A stretch of 64,000 nt of DNA from Sphingobium sp. AP49 (GTDB lineage Bacteria; Pseudomonadota; Alphaproteobacteria; Sphingomonadales; Sphingomonadaceae): the NCBI RefSeq assembly GCF_000281715.2, contig NZ_CP124576.1:193501-257500 (forward strand), read 5' to 3'. The position numbers and the translations under genes are program-made. The notes beneath the pieces are model-generated. The model ran no database searches, was not told the DNA's origin, and worked only from the letters and a program-made list of their open reading frames with translations. The first letter of the stretch is position 1. Each line of letters opens with the position of its first letter. This document shows positions 36,345 through 45,076 of the stretch, in pieces.

Positions 36345-37247
36345 ATGATCCCCTTTGTCGATGCCCATATCCATCTGTGGGATCTCCACCATATCCGCTA
36401 CGACTGGCTGAGCCCGCCCTTTTCGGACGATGGCCCCAATGGCAGCGTCGAGCCGATCGCCCATGACTATGGCGTCGCACACTATCGCGAAGACCTCGCC
36501 CGCTGGAACGTCGTCGGCGCCGTCCATGTCGATGCCGGCGCCGCCGCGGACAGCGCGCTGCGCGAGACCCAGTGGCTCGACACGCTCGCGGCCGTCGACG
36601 GCCTCCCCACCGGTTTCGTCGCCTTCGCCGCCCTCAACGATCCGGATGTCGATGCGCTGCTGGCCGCCCAGGCCGCCCATCCCCGCGTCAAGGGCATCCG
36701 CCACATCGTCAACTGGCATAGCGACCCCCAGCGCACCTATGGCCCGGTCGACCTCACCGTCGATCCGCAATGGCAGGCGGGCTATGGCCTGCTCGCCAAG
36801 CATGGCCTCTCCTTCGACCTGCAATGCTATCCCGGGCAGATGCCGGGCCTCGTCCCGCTGATCGAGCGCCACCCGGACATCCCGGTCATCATCAACCATA
36901 TGGGCATGCCGGTGCTGACCGACCCGGATGGCCTCAACGACTGGCGCCGGGGCATGAAGGCGCTCGCCGCGCTGCCCCATGTCGCGGTCAAGCTGTCGGG
37001 CATGGGCTTCATCCGCCGCGACTGGACGATGGCCGGCATCGCGCCGCTGGTGCATGAGGCGATTGACATGTTCGGGACGACACGCTGCGCCTTTGCCAGC
37101 GACACGCCGACCGACAAGCTGTTCGGCCCGATCGACCGTTACATGGAAGCCTATCACACCATCGTCTCGGATTTCCCCGAAGCCGATCGCCGCGCCCTGT
37201 TCGGCGGCAACGCCAATCGCCTCTATCGCCTGGGACTAGACCTATGA
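36345..37247 (+). CDS. L-rhamnono-1,4-lactonase-type amidohydrolase
   Basis: A 300-residue amidohydrolase_2 protein: VDAHIHLWD (HxH metal site), SFDLQCYPGQMPGL, VIINHMGMPVLTD (His) and FASDTPTDKLFGP (Asp) are the TIM-barrel metal and catalytic positions. In the rhamnose pathway (LRA2) such an enzyme opens L-rhamnono-1,4-lactone to L-rhamnonate; L-fuconolactonase is a close alternative by family. The locus decides for rhamnose. GGGAGAGG precedes the ATG by 4 bases. The stop overlaps the rhaT start in ATGA. Confidence 0.87.
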   Translation: MIPFVDAHIHLWDLHHIRYDWLSPPFSDDGPNGSVEPIAHDYGVAHYREDLARWNVVGAVHVDAGAAADSALRETQWLDTLAAVDGLPTGFVAFAALNDPDVDALLAAQAAHPRVKGIRHIVNWHSDPQRTYGPVDLTVDPQWQAGYGLLAKHGLSFDLQCYPGQMPGLVPLIERHPDIPVIINHMGMPVLTDPDGLNDWRRGMKALAALPHVAVKLSGMGFIRRDWTMAGIAPLVHEAIDMFGTTRCAFASDTPTDKLFGPIDRYMEAYHTIVSDFPEADRRALFGGNANRLYRLGLDL

Positions 37248-38308
37248 CCCCCAATCCTCTGCTCGGCGTCCTCTTCCACTGGCTCGGCGGCTTTGCCTCG
37301 GCCAGCTTCTATGTCCCCTTCCGTGGCGTGAAGCGCTGGAACTGGGAGATTTTCTGGCTCACCGGCGGCATCTTCTCCTGGGTGATCGCGCCCTGGTTCT
37401 TCGCTTCGGTCCAGACCAACGACCTGATGGGCGTGATGCACCAGGTGCCCTCGTCCGTCGTCGGCTGGTGCATCTTCTTCGGCTTTCTCTGGGGCTTTGG
37501 CGGCCTCACCTATGGCCTCACCATGCGCTATCTCGGCCTCTCGCTCGGCATGGCGGTGGTGCTGGGCCTCTGCACCGTCTTCGGCACGCTGATCCCGCCG
37601 ATCTTCGACGGCACCTTCATGACACAGATTGCCGGCACCCTGCACGGCCAGATCGTCCTGCTGGGCCTTGCCGTCACCGTGCTCGGCATCGTCGTCGTCG
37701 CCCGCGCCGGCGCCCGCAAGGACGAGGCGCTTTCGGCCGAGCAGAAGGCCGCCGCCGTCGCCGAGTTCGATTTCAAGAAGGGCATCGCCGTCGCCATCTT
37801 TTCCGGCATCATGTCGAGCTGCTTCGCCTTTGGCCTGGCGGCGGGCGAACCGATCAAGGCGCTGTCCGCGGCGGCCGGGACCGGGCCGCTATGGACCGGC
37901 CTGCCGACGCTGTGCATCGTGATGTTCGGTGGCCTCATCACCAACGCGCTCTGGTGCGGCTGGTTGATCGCCAAGAACAAGTCGGCGGGCCAGTGGGCCG
38001 GCGCGCCCGACGCCAGTGGCCAGCGCCCGAAGCTCTTGCCCAATTTCCTGCTCTGCGCGGTGGCGGGCACGGCCTGGTATTTCCAGTTCTTCTTCTACAC
38101 CATGGGCGAAAGTCAGATGGGCCGCTTCGGCTTCTCCAGCTGGACGCTGCACATGGCCTCGATCATCATCTTCGGCACCTGCTGGGGCTTTGCCTTCCGC
38201 GAGTGGAAGGATGCCGCGCCGGCGGTCCGCCGCATGGTGTGGAGCGGCGTCGGCCTGCTGATCTTCGCCACCCTCATCATCGGCTATGGCAACAGGCTGG
38301 CGAGCTGA
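37244..38308 (+). CDS. rhaT: L-rhamnose/H+ symporter RhaT
   Basis: A 354-residue inner-membrane protein with about ten hydrophobic segments (GVLFHWLGGFASASFYVPFRGVKRWNWE at the start is the RhaT signature, followed by ...GLTYGLTMRYLGLSLGMAVVLGLC). It carries L-rhamnose into the cytoplasm with protons. Coupled by ATGA to the lactonase gene and by TGATG to the GH43-like gene, so it belongs to unit B. Together with the mutarotase in unit C it shows that free L-rhamnose is a real intermediate. Confidence 0.95.
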   Translation: MTPNPLLGVLFHWLGGFASASFYVPFRGVKRWNWEIFWLTGGIFSWVIAPWFFASVQTNDLMGVMHQVPSSVVGWCIFFGFLWGFGGLTYGLTMRYLGLSLGMAVVLGLCTVFGTLIPPIFDGTFMTQIAGTLHGQIVLLGLAVTVLGIVVVARAGARKDEALSAEQKAAAVAEFDFKKGIAVAIFSGIMSSCFAFGLAAGEPIKALSAAAGTGPLWTGLPTLCIVMFGGLITNALWCGWLIAKNKSAGQWAGAPDASGQRPKLLPNFLLCAVAGTAWYFQFFFYTMGESQMGRFGFSSWTLHMASIIIFGTCWGFAFREWKDAAPAVRRMVWSGVGLLIFATLIIGYGNRLAS

Positions 38309-39348
38309 TGCGTCGCTGGCTCGCCGTCCTGCTGCTGACGCTCGCCGCCCCGGTGGCGGCGGCCGATGCGCCACTGCTGACCTCGCATCTGCGTATCCAT
38401 GACCCCTTCGTCGTGGTGGAACAGGCGAGCGCGACCTATTGGCTCTTCTCGAAGAATGACCCGGCCGTCACCGGCGATCCGCGCATCGGCATCATGGCCT
38501 ATGCCAGCAGCGACCTCGCCAATTGGCGCAGGCCCAGGCTGGTCTTCGCCCTGCCGAAGGACAGCTGGGCGAATGACGGCGGCTGGGCGCCGGAGGTGCA
38601 TCGCTGGAAAGGTCGCTATTATCTCTTTGCCACCTTCCACAATGACAAGGCGGCGATCCCGGCCAGCGGCAAGCGCCCCAATTATCGCCGCGCCACCTTG
38701 CTGGCGGTGGCCGACCGGGTCGATGGCCCCTATCAGCTGATCAACAAGGGCCAGCCCGTCACCACGCCCAAGCTGATGACGCTCGACGGCACCCTCTATG
38801 TCGATCCGGCCGGCCAGCCCTGGATGGTCTATGCCCATGAATGGATCCAGACCGGCGACGGTCGGATGGAGGCCGTGCCGCTCAAGCCCGATCTGTCCGC
38901 TGCCGGCCCGCCGCAGCTGCTGTTCAAGGCCAGCGATGCCGATTGGGCGGTGGGCCAGAAGCAACCGGCCGGCGATGTCAGCTATGTCACCGACGGACCG
39001 GAACTGTTCCGCACCAAAACCGGCACCCTGCTGATGCTCTGGTCCAGCTGGGGCAAGACCGGCTATGTCCAGGCGCAGGCTCGCTCCAAATCCGGCACGA
39101 TCGCCGGTCCGTGGGAACAGCTTGGTCCCCTGGTCGAGCAGGACAGCGGCCATGGCATGCTGTTCCACAGCTTCGATGGCAAGCTGATGCTGGTCCTCCA
39201 CCGCCCGTTCAAGCGGGCGCTCGCCAAATTCTATGAGATGCGCGACGCCGGCGATCGGCTGGAGGTCGTGCGCGAGGCGGTCGAACTGGATGGCGAAGCC
39301 TATCCGACCCATGGCTGCCCGATGGGAGTGTCCGATGCTCGCTGCTGA
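38308..39348 (+). CDS. GH43-like beta-propeller glycosidase, exported
   Basis: 346 residues with a Sec signal peptide (MRRWLAVLLLTLAAPVAAA). The propeller blades carry RIHDPFVVVEQASATYWLFSKN (Asp), GGWAPEVHRWKGRYYLFATF, TLDGTLYVDPAGQPWMVYAHEW and VTDGPELFRTKTGTLLMLWSS (Glu), the GH43 arrangement of base, pKa modulator and acid. It probably removes arabinose or galactose side chains in the periplasm, but the exact specificity is not readable. The ATG overlaps the rhaT stop (TGATG); the long frame open further upstream runs within rhaT and is not real. Confidence 0.8.
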   Translation: MRRWLAVLLLTLAAPVAAADAPLLTSHLRIHDPFVVVEQASATYWLFSKNDPAVTGDPRIGIMAYASSDLANWRRPRLVFALPKDSWANDGGWAPEVHRWKGRYYLFATFHNDKAAIPASGKRPNYRRATLLAVADRVDGPYQLINKGQPVTTPKLMTLDGTLYVDPAGQPWMVYAHEWIQTGDGRMEAVPLKPDLSAAGPPQLLFKASDADWAVGQKQPAGDVSYVTDGPELFRTKTGTLLMLWSSWGKTGYVQAQARSKSGTIAGPWEQLGPLVEQDSGHGMLFHSFDGKLMLVLHRPFKRALAKFYEMRDAGDRLEVVREAVELDGEAYPTHGCPMGVSDARC

Positions 39349-40153
39349 TCTGGTCTGGCCGCTGCGCGATGCGCCAAGCGGCGCCTTCGCCCTGGAAGAC
39401 GCCAATGCCGCGCCCGAACAGGCGGTCGTCACCGCCGTCGATCGCCCGGTGCTGCTCGGTTATGTGCCCGACAGGCCCAATGGCCGCGCCATGCTTATCC
39501 TGGGCGGCGGCGGCTATGTCGCGCTGATGGCCGGACGCGAAGGGGTGCAGGTCGCGCAATGGCTGACCTCGCTCGGCTATCATGCCTTCGTCCTCATCCA
39601 CCGCTTCCCCCATGCCGGCACCGGCCCGTCCGCGCCGCTCGACGATGCGCTCGCCGCGATGCGGATGATCCGCGCCTCCGGTCTGGCGCCCGATGGCATC
39701 GGCGTCGTCGGCCTCTCCTCGGGCGGCCATCTCGCCGCCTGCCTCGCCGCGCACTATCCGTCGATCTGGGGCGATGTCGCGCCACAGCGGCCCGATGTCA
39801 TGGTCATCGGCTATGCGCCGATCTCCACCAATGCCAAGGGCCGCACCATCATCGCCGACAAGCCGCCCTTGCCGCCGGAAGAAAAACAGGCGCTCTACGA
39901 CGCACTTCAGCCCGACGCGCAATTGCTGCCCGACCCGCCGCCGGCCTTCATCGTCTATGCCGGCAATGATCCGGTGGTGCCGGTTGAAAACGCCCATCGC
40001 CTTAATCGCGCCTGGCAGGATGCGGGCGGCCGCGCGGAACTGCATATCTTCGCTGACGCCCCCCATGGCTTCGCGCTCGACACGCCGGATCAGCCCGTCT
40101 CGCTCTGGCCGCGCCTGTGCGAAGCCTGGCTCAGACAGGTCGGCTTCCTGTAA
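39335..40153 (+). CDS. Alpha/beta-hydrolase, probable cytoplasmic carbohydrate esterase
   Basis: 272 residues, no signal peptide. Triad: LGGGGYVALM (oxyanion), Ser in GLSSGGH, Asp in AGNDPVVPV and His in DAPHGFA, the same set and order as the exported esterase at 29738, of which it is a paralogue. It probably deacetylates imported oligosaccharides. The start at 39335, with GGGAG upstream, overlaps the GH43-like stop by 14 bases. It is the last gene of unit B and converges with the LacI gene over a 26-base gap. Confidence 0.75.
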   Translation: MLAADLVWPLRDAPSGAFALEDANAAPEQAVVTAVDRPVLLGYVPDRPNGRAMLILGGGGYVALMAGREGVQVAQWLTSLGYHAFVLIHRFPHAGTGPSAPLDDALAAMRMIRASGLAPDGIGVVGLSSGGHLAACLAAHYPSIWGDVAPQRPDVMVIGYAPISTNAKGRTIIADKPPLPPEEKQALYDALQPDAQLLPDPPPAFIVYAGNDPVVPVENAHRLNRAWQDAGGRAELHIFADAPHGFALDTPDQPVSLWPRLCEAWLRQVGFL

Positions 40154-40179
40154 GTTTCGCTGTCAGTTTTCGCGCTGTT

Positions 40180-41229
40180 CTAATGCCGCGCCGGCACCGC
40201 GTCGGACTGGCGCCGGATCAGCTGATAGTCCAGCTTCACCCGGCCCAGCGCTTCGCCGTCGGCGCCTTCGTCCTGGCTGCGGAAATGGGCGCCCAGCAGG
40301 CCGATCGCCTCGCGCGCCATGTCGCGGATCGGCTGGCGGATGGTGGTCAGCGCCGGCCAGATCGCGCTGGCCAGCGGCGTGTCGTCGAACCCGCACACCG
40401 TGACGTCGGCGGGCACGTTCAACTTGCGCTGATGCGCGACGGTGATGACGGCGGCGGCCATGTCGTCGTTGCAGGCGAAGATGGCGCTGGGCGGATTGTC
40501 GAGTTCGAACAAGCGTTCTGCGGCATCCAGGCCGGCGCGGAAGGAAAAGTCGCCCGGCACGATCCAGCGTTCGTCCAGCGCGATCTCGCGGTCGGCCAGG
40601 CAATCGCGAAAGCCCTGCAGCCGGCGGGCGCTGGCCCGGTGGCGGGGGTTGCCCTCGATGAAGCCGATCCGCTGATGGCCCAGGTCGACAAGGTGCCGGG
40701 TCAGGTCATAGGCCGCGTGCCGGTCGTCCGTCCCCACGGCCAGCATGCCGGGCACCTCGCCGTCGGGCGCGATGCCGACCACGGCGATGTCACGCGCCTG
40801 CAGCGCCTCGACCAGCTCGGCCCAGTCGCACAGCGGCGGCGGCAGGATGACGCCGGCGACATGCGCCTTCGACACCTGGTCGACGATTTCCTGGGCAAAG
40901 GCACCGGGCGCGCATTGCTCGACCACCAGATGCAGATGGCGCTGCGGCGCTTCGCCCAGCGCGCCGAGCAGCAGCTCGCCCAGATAGGCCGATGTCGTCG
41001 AATTGCTATGCAGCAATGCCACCCGCCGGTCGGCGCTGCCCACCAGCGCGCGGGCCGACGCATTGGGCACATAGCCCAGCTCCCTGACCGCCTGCTCGAC
41101 CGCCTGTTGCGACTTGGCGCTGACCAGCGCCTTGCCGTTGATCGCGCGCGACGCGGTCATCATCGACACGCCGGCGCGGGCGGCGACCTCGCGGATGGTG
41201 GGCGGCTTCTTCTTCGCGTTCTTTTGCAT
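40180..41229 (-). CDS. LacI-family transcriptional regulator
   Basis: A 349-residue regulator: N-terminal helix-turn-helix plus hinge (TIREVAARAGVSMMTASRAING ... GYVPNASARAL) and a periplasmic-binding-protein-like sugar domain (HLVDLGHQRIGFIEGN, IFACNDDMAAAVI, VCGFDDTPLASAIWPALTTIRQP). It is the last gene of unit C, downstream of the beta-propeller glycosidase gene by 45 bases, so it is probably made with the enzymes it controls and may sense a sugar acid or oligosaccharide of pectin. I did not find a clear LacI-type operator nearby. Confidence 0.92.
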   Translation of the reverse strand: MQKNAKKKPPTIREVAARAGVSMMTASRAINGKALVSAKSQQAVEQAVRELGYVPNASARALVGSADRRVALLHSNSTTSAYLGELLLGALGEAPQRHLHLVVEQCAPGAFAQEIVDQVSKAHVAGVILPPPLCDWAELVEALQARDIAVVGIAPDGEVPGMLAVGTDDRHAAYDLTRHLVDLGHQRIGFIEGNPRHRASARRLQGFRDCLADREIALDERWIVPGDFSFRAGLDAAERLFELDNPPSAIFACNDDMAAAVITVAHQRKLNVPADVTVCGFDDTPLASAIWPALTTIRQPIRDMAREAIGLLGAHFRSQDEGADGEALGRVKLDYQLIRRQSDAVPARH

Positions 41230-41274
41230 CCCCCCGGTCCTAGCCGCTTTTCACGGCCAGGAAAATCGCGGCGA

Positions 41275-42240
41275 TCAGGGCTTTAGTTGGACATGCGTGG
41301 GCGCATCCCGATCGACGCTGATAATGCCGTCCTTCTCGGTCAGTTCGGCGATCTGCAGCACCGACCGCCGCTTCCAGTCGGGATTGGCCTTGGCTTCCTC
41401 CTCGCCCTCCTGGTGGACGAAATAGAGAATATAGGCGTGCTCCCCCGACACGATGATGTCGGGATGCTGGCCCTTGGCCCGGTCGGTCGGCGCCTTGCCC
41501 GGCGTCGCGAGGATATAGTCCGGCTGGCGCGTCCAGTGCGTCCCGTCGTCGGACCGCATCACCAGCAGCCCCTTCCACGCGTCGGAGATCAGCCAGTATC
41601 GGCCTTTCCAGCGGAACGCCTTCGGCCCTTCGCCCGGCGTGTCGGTCAGCCGGTCCTTGACGCTCCAGTGAACCAGGTCGCTGCTGTCGGCGGTGCGGAT
41701 CGCCTTGTTCATACGCTCGTCGTTGAAGAACAGCCGATAGCCCCCGCCCGGCAACGCCAGCACGCTGGCGTCGATCACCCGGTCGGAGCCGAGGTCGAGC
41801 CGCTCGCCACAGGTCCAGCTTTTCAAATCCGGGCTGGTCAGATGGACAATGAAGCGCGGCGCATTCCAGTCGCGATAGACGCCCGGCACCACCGTCAGCC
41901 ACATATGCCACTGGCCTTCCAGCCACTGAACCTCGGGCGCCCACAGTGTCTCGCCGGTGCAACTGGTCGGGATCGTCGCGGTGCCGCTATAACGCCACTT
42001 CGCGCCATCCTTCGACCGCGCCGTGCCGATCGCCGTGCCATGGACCCAGCGGACATCCTTGGCGTCCTCTTGCCGCAGGTCGGCGCGGCGATTGGTGTAG
42101 AACATCACCCATTCGCCGCTCTTGCGGTCATAGACGGTCGATGCATCCGCCGCACCATCATGCACCGGATCACGCAACAGCGGCTTGGGCGCCACCGGCC
42201 CGCTCGCGGCGGCGGCCATCAACAGCAGCGACGCGATCAT
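41275..42240 (-). CDS. Beta-propeller glycosidase of GH43/GH117-like type, exported
   Basis: 321 residues with a short signal peptide (MIASLLLMAAAASGP). Segments RDPVHDGAADASTVYDRKSGEWVMFYTNRR, LWAPEVQWLEGQWHMWLTVV, RVIDASVLALPGGGYRLFFND and KGQHPDIIVSGEHAYILYFVHQ form five blades with acidic residues at the centre, the clan fold shared by GH43 and GH117. The DGAADASTVYD start differs from the two other GH43-like proteins here, so this is the most divergent glycosidase of the locus. Its start overlaps the SGNH hydrolase stop by 4 bases. Specificity unknown; a candidate for a missing RG-I activity. Confidence 0.65.
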   Translation of the reverse strand: MIASLLLMAAAASGPVAPKPLLRDPVHDGAADASTVYDRKSGEWVMFYTNRRADLRQEDAKDVRWVHGTAIGTARSKDGAKWRYSGTATIPTSCTGETLWAPEVQWLEGQWHMWLTVVPGVYRDWNAPRFIVHLTSPDLKSWTCGERLDLGSDRVIDASVLALPGGGYRLFFNDERMNKAIRTADSSDLVHWSVKDRLTDTPGEGPKAFRWKGRYWLISDAWKGLLVMRSDDGTHWTRQPDYILATPGKAPTDRAKGQHPDIIVSGEHAYILYFVHQEGEEEAKANPDWKRRSVLQIAELTEKDGIISVDRDAPTHVQLKP

Positions 42241-43427
42241 TTGAACAGCCTCAGGTCGAACGCATCGGCCATGACGCGGAAGCCTTCATCATTGGGGTGC
42301 AGCGCATCGCCGACATCATAGGGCTTGGCCATGCGCGACGGATCGGCCGGGTCGGCCACCGCCTTGGCCAGGTCGACGAAGCCGTCGGCCTCCTTGGTCG
42401 TGCGGATCCAGTCATTGACGGCGATCCGCACCGCATCGCCCTCCGCGCTCCAATAGCCCGCGCCCTTATAGGGCAGGATGGTCGCCAGAATGACCTTGAT
42501 ATTGCGGTCATGCGCCCGCGCGATCATCTGGCGATAGGCGCCGATGACGGTCTGTGGCGTCAGCATCGGGCGCTTGTCGCGCGCCGCCCCGCCCAGGTCA
42601 TTCACCCCTTCCAGGATGACGACATGGGTGACGCCCGGCACCGCCAGCACGTCGCTGTCGAACCGCGCCAGCGCATTATAGCCATCCGCCTCGCTCAGCA
42701 GCCGGTTGGCGCTGATCCCGGCATTTGCAACGCCGACGCTCTTGCGGCCCGCCTTCTGCAGCCGCTCGGCCAGCAGATCGGGCCAGCGCCGATTGCTGTC
42801 TGGGGTGGCGCGCACGCCATCGGTGATGGAATCGCCCAGCGTCACGATCGCCGTGCCGCGCTTGGCATTGTCGACCTCGACCGCGGAAATCACCACGCGC
42901 GGCCCAATGACGGTCGGGCTGGTCAGCGTCTGCGCGCCGGTCTGGTCGCCCGGCGCGGTCCAGGTCGTCGCTGCCGAATAGCTGTGCACGGTCGCATCCG
43001 CCGCGCCCTGCGGCAAATGGATGGAAATGGTGATCCGGGTCAGCGGCTTCACCGTCAGGTCGATCGGATCGCTCAGCAGCGGTGCGCGTGCGGGAATGGT
43101 TGCGCCCTGCGCCTGGTTGAAGGTCACGACATGGTCGCTCCCCGGCACGATCGCGCCATTATCGCCGGCCAGCGCGACATGCACGCTGCCCACCAGCAGC
43201 GGATTGACCGACATCTCGTTCGACAGGCGGATGCGGATGCGCTGCCCGCCGCTCGACAGGCGCACGACCTGGCGGACGGTGCGGTCGTTGAGATCGGGAT
43301 GCTTCTCGGGCGGGGCGCGGTTGACCAGCGGCGCCGCCATCCAGCTGCGCGACCAATATTGGGCCTGCGCCGGCGTCGCGGCAACCATCGCCAGCAGCGC
43401 CGCACCCAGCAACATCCTCTTCGCCAT
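42237..43427 (-). CDS. Exported SGNH/GDSL hydrolase with N-terminal beta-sandwich
   Basis: A 396-residue protein with a Sec signal (MAKRMLLGAALLAMVAATPAQAQ). Residues about 25-180 are beta-rich; the catalytic part shows VTLGDSITDG (Ser), NAGISANRLL (Gly), ILEGVNDLGG (Asn) and DALHPNDEG (Asp, His). It probably removes acyl groups from the imported glycan. The start at 43427 follows a GGGCGAGGG stretch and gives a normal signal peptide; it lies 26 bases after the transporter gene. Confidence 0.82.
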   Translation of the reverse strand: MAKRMLLGAALLAMVAATPAQAQYWSRSWMAAPLVNRAPPEKHPDLNDRTVRQVVRLSSGGQRIRIRLSNEMSVNPLLVGSVHVALAGDNGAIVPGSDHVVTFNQAQGATIPARAPLLSDPIDLTVKPLTRITISIHLPQGAADATVHSYSAATTWTAPGDQTGAQTLTSPTVIGPRVVISAVEVDNAKRGTAIVTLGDSITDGVRATPDSNRRWPDLLAERLQKAGRKSVGVANAGISANRLLSEADGYNALARFDSDVLAVPGVTHVVILEGVNDLGGAARDKRPMLTPQTVIGAYRQMIARAHDRNIKVILATILPYKGAGYWSAEGDAVRIAVNDWIRTTKEADGFVDLAKAVADPADPSRMAKPYDVGDALHPNDEGFRVMADAFDLRLFK

Positions 43428-43453
43428 GCCCTCGCCCTTTCTTGTTGTGTCTC

Positions 43454-44968
43454 TTATTGCGCGACCGGGTTGCGGCCCCACAACTGGTCATAGCGCCAGC
43501 CCGACAGATCCTCGACCACTTCGGCCGCGACCGGCGACGTCGGCGTGCGCGCACCGCTGCGCAGATGCTCGATCTCGCGCATCAATATATCGTGCGTCGC
43601 CGGGCTCAGGCGGAATTTGGTCGAAACCCAGATGCCCAGCCCCAGACAGCCGACCGTGCCGACGCCCAGCAGCAGCGCCATGGTCAGGATCGCGCCATGG
43701 CTCTGTTCCGCCGCGCCCGACACGAAGCCGCCGGCCTGCATGATGAAGCCCACGCCCGCGACGGCGGCCGCCTGCGTCGCCTTGCGCACGAAGGTCATGA
43801 CCCCGGCAAAGCTGCCCTCGCGGCGCTGGCCGGTCACGATCTCGTCGACATCGGCCATATAATTGTAGGTCGCCCAGGGAATATAGTTGAGCGCGCCGCG
43901 ACCCAGGCCGCACAGGATGATCGGCAGCCAGATCCACGGGCTGGTCGCCGGCACGCCCGCAAACCACAGGCCGATCAGCGTCAGGCAGCCGACCGCGAAG
44001 TCGGCGGCGGCGACCTGATAGGCCTTGGCCGGCGACGCCCGCAGCGCCAGGTTGATGGCGATGATCACCGCCACGAACTGGACGATATACATGGTGCCCA
44101 GCAGGCCCGACGCGATCGCCGTCGATCCGGCCAGCGCGAAGATCACGAAGAAGGTGAAGGCCGCGTTGAAGATGTCCTGGCTGATATAGCCGCCCAGATA
44201 CATGCCCAGGTGCAGGCGGAAGGCGCGGATGCGCATCGTGGAAAACAGGTTGCGGTAGAGCGCCTTCAAGGCCTGTCCCGGCCCGCCCGCGCCGACCGGA
44301 TGCTGGCCGATCGCCTCGGCCGATCCGGGCAGATGCCGTTCCCAGCTGAACAGGTAGAGCAGCCCCGCCGTCAACATGAACAGGGCGGCAAAGATGATGC
44401 CCATGTAGAAGAAGGTGTCGGCGCTGTCGCGGCCCAGCGCGTTGATCAGCCACAGCGGCAGGAAGCCGGCCAGGATCGCCGATGCCTGACCGAACAGGAT
44501 GCGCGACCCGGCGAACTTCGCCTTGGTGCGATAGTCGGTCGACATTTCTGCGGCCAGGGTCTCGAACGGAATGATCTCCATCGCATAGACCAACTCGAAC
44601 AGCACATAGCTGACCAGATAATACCAGAAGCCCTGACCCGGCAGCCACATCAGCGCGAAGCTCGGCAGCAGCGGGATCGCTGCCAGGATGAAGAAGCGGC
44701 GGCGGCCGAACTTGCGGCCCAGCCAGGTGCCGCCGAAATGGTCGGAAATATAGCCGATCATGGGGGAGGCGAAGGCGTCCAGGATGCGCGCGACGGCAAA
44801 GATCGTCGCCGCCTGCCCGGCGCTGAGGCCACAGAATTGCGTGTAGAAGATCAGCACCCAGCCGGAAATGACCGCCATCGATCCCGCGCCCAGCACGTCG
44901 TTGGAGCCATAGGCGAGGTAATTTTGCAGGCGGACGGGACGCGCGGTGGATGGGGCAGTCTCGGGCAA
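43454..44968 (-). CDS. GPH/MFS sugar-cation symporter, probable oligosaccharide importer
   Basis: A 504-residue protein with about twelve membrane helices of the glycoside-pentoside-hexuronide type: YGSNDVLGAGSMAVISGWVLIFYTQ, DAFASPMIGYISDHFGG, GRKFGRRRFFIL and AEMSTDYRTKAKF are family marks. It would carry galacturonate-containing di- or oligosaccharides across the inner membrane to the cytoplasmic GH105. The start chosen is TTG at 44968 because GGAGGA lies 6 bases upstream; an ATG at 45031 has no ribosome site. The upstream gap holds an operator-like site. Confidence 0.87.
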   Translation of the reverse strand: MPETAPSTARPVRLQNYLAYGSNDVLGAGSMAVISGWVLIFYTQFCGLSAGQAATIFAVARILDAFASPMIGYISDHFGGTWLGRKFGRRRFFILAAIPLLPSFALMWLPGQGFWYYLVSYVLFELVYAMEIIPFETLAAEMSTDYRTKAKFAGSRILFGQASAILAGFLPLWLINALGRDSADTFFYMGIIFAALFMLTAGLLYLFSWERHLPGSAEAIGQHPVGAGGPGQALKALYRNLFSTMRIRAFRLHLGMYLGGYISQDIFNAAFTFFVIFALAGSTAIASGLLGTMYIVQFVAVIIAINLALRASPAKAYQVAAADFAVGCLTLIGLWFAGVPATSPWIWLPIILCGLGRGALNYIPWATYNYMADVDEIVTGQRREGSFAGVMTFVRKATQAAAVAGVGFIMQAGGFVSGAAEQSHGAILTMALLLGVGTVGCLGLGIWVSTKFRLSPATHDILMREIEHLRSGARTPTSPVAAEVVEDLSGWRYDQLWGRNPVAQ

Positions 44969-45043
44969 TTCAGGTCCTCCGCCTAGGGCAATGATCGGCG
45001 CTTGGGCTCTTGTTCTGACGCGCGCGGGCATACGGAAGGCATG

Positions 45044-45053
45044 CCACATAGTG
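45044..45053. promoter_or_regulatory. Possible IclR-type operator upstream of the GPH transporter
   Basis: CCACATAGTG, identical to the core of the sites at 56644 and 56723, in the 108-base gap between the GH115 and transporter genes. A second promoter inside unit C may start here. Confidence 0.35.
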
Positions 45054-45076
45054 AACGGCTATCACACGATATGAGA

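Noticed and set aside
37468..38307. Long N-terminal extension of the GH43-like gene
   Set aside because: It lies out of frame within rhaT; the real start at 38308 has a signal peptide and TGATG coupling.
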